From an uncultured Planctomycetaceae bacterium (GTDB taxonomy: Bacteria > Planctomycetota > Planctomycetia > Pirellulales > Pirellulaceae), in contig CAIXSC010000164.1 in assembly GCA_903921945.1 (NCBI GenBank), positions 1 through 15,566 of the forward strand: a stretch of 15,566 nt of DNA, in the 5' to 3' direction. Position numbers and translations under genes: made by a program. Shown here one piece after another: positions 14,134 to 15,566 of the stretch; position 1 is the stretch's first letter, and every line of letters starts with the position of its first letter. Below the pieces are notes generated by a model, which made no database searches, was not told where the DNA came from, and saw only the letters and a list, made by a program, of their open reading frames with translations.

Positions 14134-15566
14134 ATGCTTTCCGTTGTGGCCGCGAGAGGCGTTCGCGTTCCGGGCTGGGTCGTGGCTTTGGGAGTCATCC
14201 TTGGCGTTGGAGCGAGCGGGCGAGCGGAGCCGCCGACCGCCGACCAGCTCCGTGAGCGGGCTGCTCGCGTACTGGCGCAAGTCGACGGACATTTGCGAGT
14301 GGCGGGTCTGCGTCAATCGGTCGAGGTGCGCCGCGACCAATGGGGCGTGGCTCATATCGAAGCGCAAAGCCAGCACGACCTGTTTTTCGCGCAGGGCTAT
14401 GTAGCCGCCCAGGACCGTTTGTTCCAGATGGAACTGTGGCGTCGCGTTGGCGCTGGCGAAATGGCCGAGCTCATGGGTCCAGAAGCGCTCGACGGTGATC
14501 GGTTCGCCCGCTTGATCCGCTACCGCGGCGACATGGCCGCCGAATGGAAGAGCTACTCGGAGGATACCCAGGAAATCGCCACGGCGTTCACCGCCGGTAT
14601 CAACGCCTGGATCGAGCAGTGCGGGGAAGATCGGTTGCCGATCGAGTTCTCATTGCTGAAATTCAAACCGCGACGCTGGCGGCCGGACGACATTCTGGCT
14701 CGCATGTCGGGCATGGTGATGTCGGGAAACTGGCAACGCGAACTGTCCCGAGCCCGGTTGATCGCGGCGGTCGGGGCGGCCAAAGCCAGGGAGCTGGCCC
14801 CGACCGATCCACCCCGCGATTTCGACCTCGCGGCGTCGCTGCCGAGCGACTGGTTCCGAGGCGATATCGCTCGCGGTTACACACTTGCCGCGCGAAACCC
14901 GCTCTTTAAAGCGCCCATCAGCGAAAGCAATAACTGGGTGGTCGATGGGCGGCTCAGCCAGTCGGGACGTCCGCTGCTTGCGGGCGATCCTCATCGAGCG
15001 ATCGCTCTGCCGTCGCTGCGGTATGTCGTCCATCTGAAAGCCCCTGGATGGAATGTGATCGGAGCTGGCGAGCCGGCGCTGCCGGGCGTCGCGATCGGCC
15101 ATAACGAGCACGTCGCCTGGGCCTTCACCATCGTCGGCACCGACCAAGCCGATTTGTTCGTCGAGCAAACTTCCGCCGACAAGCCAGGGATGTATCGCGT
15201 CGGCGATCGGTGGGAGCCGTTCACGCGATCGACCGAGACGATCGCCGTTCGCGGCCGGACCGCGCCTGAGACGGTCGAGTTGCTGTTCACTCGACATGGG
15301 CCCGTGATCTTCCAAGATGACCAACGCGGAGTGGCGATCGCGTTGAAATGGTCGGGGGCTGAACCGGGTGGAGCCGCCTATCTGCCGAGCTTGGCGGTCG
15401 ATCGCGCTCGCAACGCGGACGAGCTGGTTCAATCGCTGGCGCGCTGGAAGATCCCGTGCCTGAACTTTGTCTACGCGGACGTGAGCGGAAAGATCGGCTG
15501 GGTCGCGGCGGCGTTGACGCCGCGTCGCCCTCGGTCGGATGGTCTGTTGCCGGTTCCCGGTTGGAC
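14134..15566 (+). CDS. Penicillin acylase family (Ntn) hydrolase, secreted (3' end beyond window)
   Basis: An open frame of 477 codons runs off the right edge. The ATG at 14134 has AAAGGA 7 bases upstream; an in-frame ATG at 14113 lacks a ribosome-binding site. The leader (RVPGWVVALGVILGVGASGR, ending near AEPP) sends it to the periplasm. The alpha-chain part shows VRRDQWGVAHIEAQSQHDLF, GYVAAQDRLFQMELWRRVGA and AGEMAELMG, all typical of the family. Autocleavage would expose Ser265 in ESNNWVVDGR, the N-terminal nucleophile of the beta chain. Then come SGRPLLAGDPHRAIALPS, GVAIGHNEHVAWAFTIVGTD and LNFVYADVSGKIGW, whose Asn is the expected oxyanion residue. These enzymes cleave amide bonds of acyl-amino compounds such as N-acyl-homoserine lactones or beta-lactams; the substrate here cannot be told. 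No operon link to the DUF1501 gene is evident across the 339-base repeat-rich gap. Confidence 0.93.
   Translation, partial: MLSVVAARGVRVPGWVVALGVILGVGASGRAEPPTADQLRERAARVLAQVDGHLRVAGLRQSVEVRRDQWGVAHIEAQSQHDLFFAQGYVAAQDRLFQMELWRRVGAGEMAELMGPEALDGDRFARLIRYRGDMAAEWKSYSEDTQEIATAFTAGINAWIEQCGEDRLPIEFSLLKFKPRRWRPDDILARMSGMVMSGNWQRELSRARLIAAVGAAKARELAPTDPPRDFDLAASLPSDWFRGDIARGYTLAARNPLFKAPISESNNWVVDGRLSQSGRPLLAGDPHRAIALPSLRYVVHLKAPGWNVIGAGEPALPGVAIGHNEHVAWAFTIVGTDQADLFVEQTSADKPGMYRVGDRWEPFTRSTETIAVRGRTAPETVELLFTRHGPVIFQDDQRGVAIALKWSGAEPGGAAYLPSLAVDRARNADELVQSLARWKIPCLNFVYADVSGKIGWVAAALTPRRPRSDGLLPVPGW

Overview
The window is GC-rich chromosomal DNA that reads as a planctomycete, probably of the Pirellulales type. 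The evidence is a PVC-type 'membrane-bound dehydrogenase' with HEAT repeats and a CxxCH haem domain, a PSCyt1/DUF1549/DUF1553 giant cytochrome-like protein followed by its usual DUF1501 partner, and long secretion leaders on most products. No rRNA, tRNA, CRISPR array or transposase was seen.

Layout. Positions 1-2107 (minus strand) hold a sulfate/thiosulfate ABC import cluster: the cysW start (cut by the window edge), an intact cysT, and a sulfate-binding protein gene broken by an in-frame amber codon and an out-of-frame internal deletion. A divergent regulatory region (about 2108-2312) carries a full-consensus sigma-54 promoter (TGGCACG-N4-TTGC) firing toward the sulfate genes, with a TTGGCA-N6-TGCCAA inverted repeat next to it. 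Positions 2313-3535 (plus) hold a sigma-54 enhancer-binding regulator, also broken: its sensor region and Walker A are deleted, and a 1-base shift in a C run cuts off the end of its DNA-binding domain. Positions 3560-7024 encode the 1154-residue dehydrogenase/HEAT/cytochrome protein. Positions 7266-9217 hold two genes joined by an ATGA overlap, a secreted isochorismatase-like protein and an unrecognised secreted protein. Positions 9493-13794 are the DUF1549/DUF1553 and DUF1501 pair. From 14134 to the right edge is the start of a secreted penicillin-acylase-family (Ntn) hydrolase.

How the parts fit. The left third looks like a sigma-54-switched sulfate-uptake unit in which the regulator and the binding protein have each taken two lesions, while the permease genes remain open. 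The remainder is periplasm-directed catabolic and redox equipment. A second theme is short tandem repeats. They are in phase (12, 15, 18, 30 bp) inside linkers and one leader of conserved genes, and include 18-, 9- and 5-bp units between genes, which points to frequent replication slippage. The most notable item is the sulfate/sigma-54 module and its coordinated decay; if the lesions prove to be sequencing errors, it is instead an intact module.
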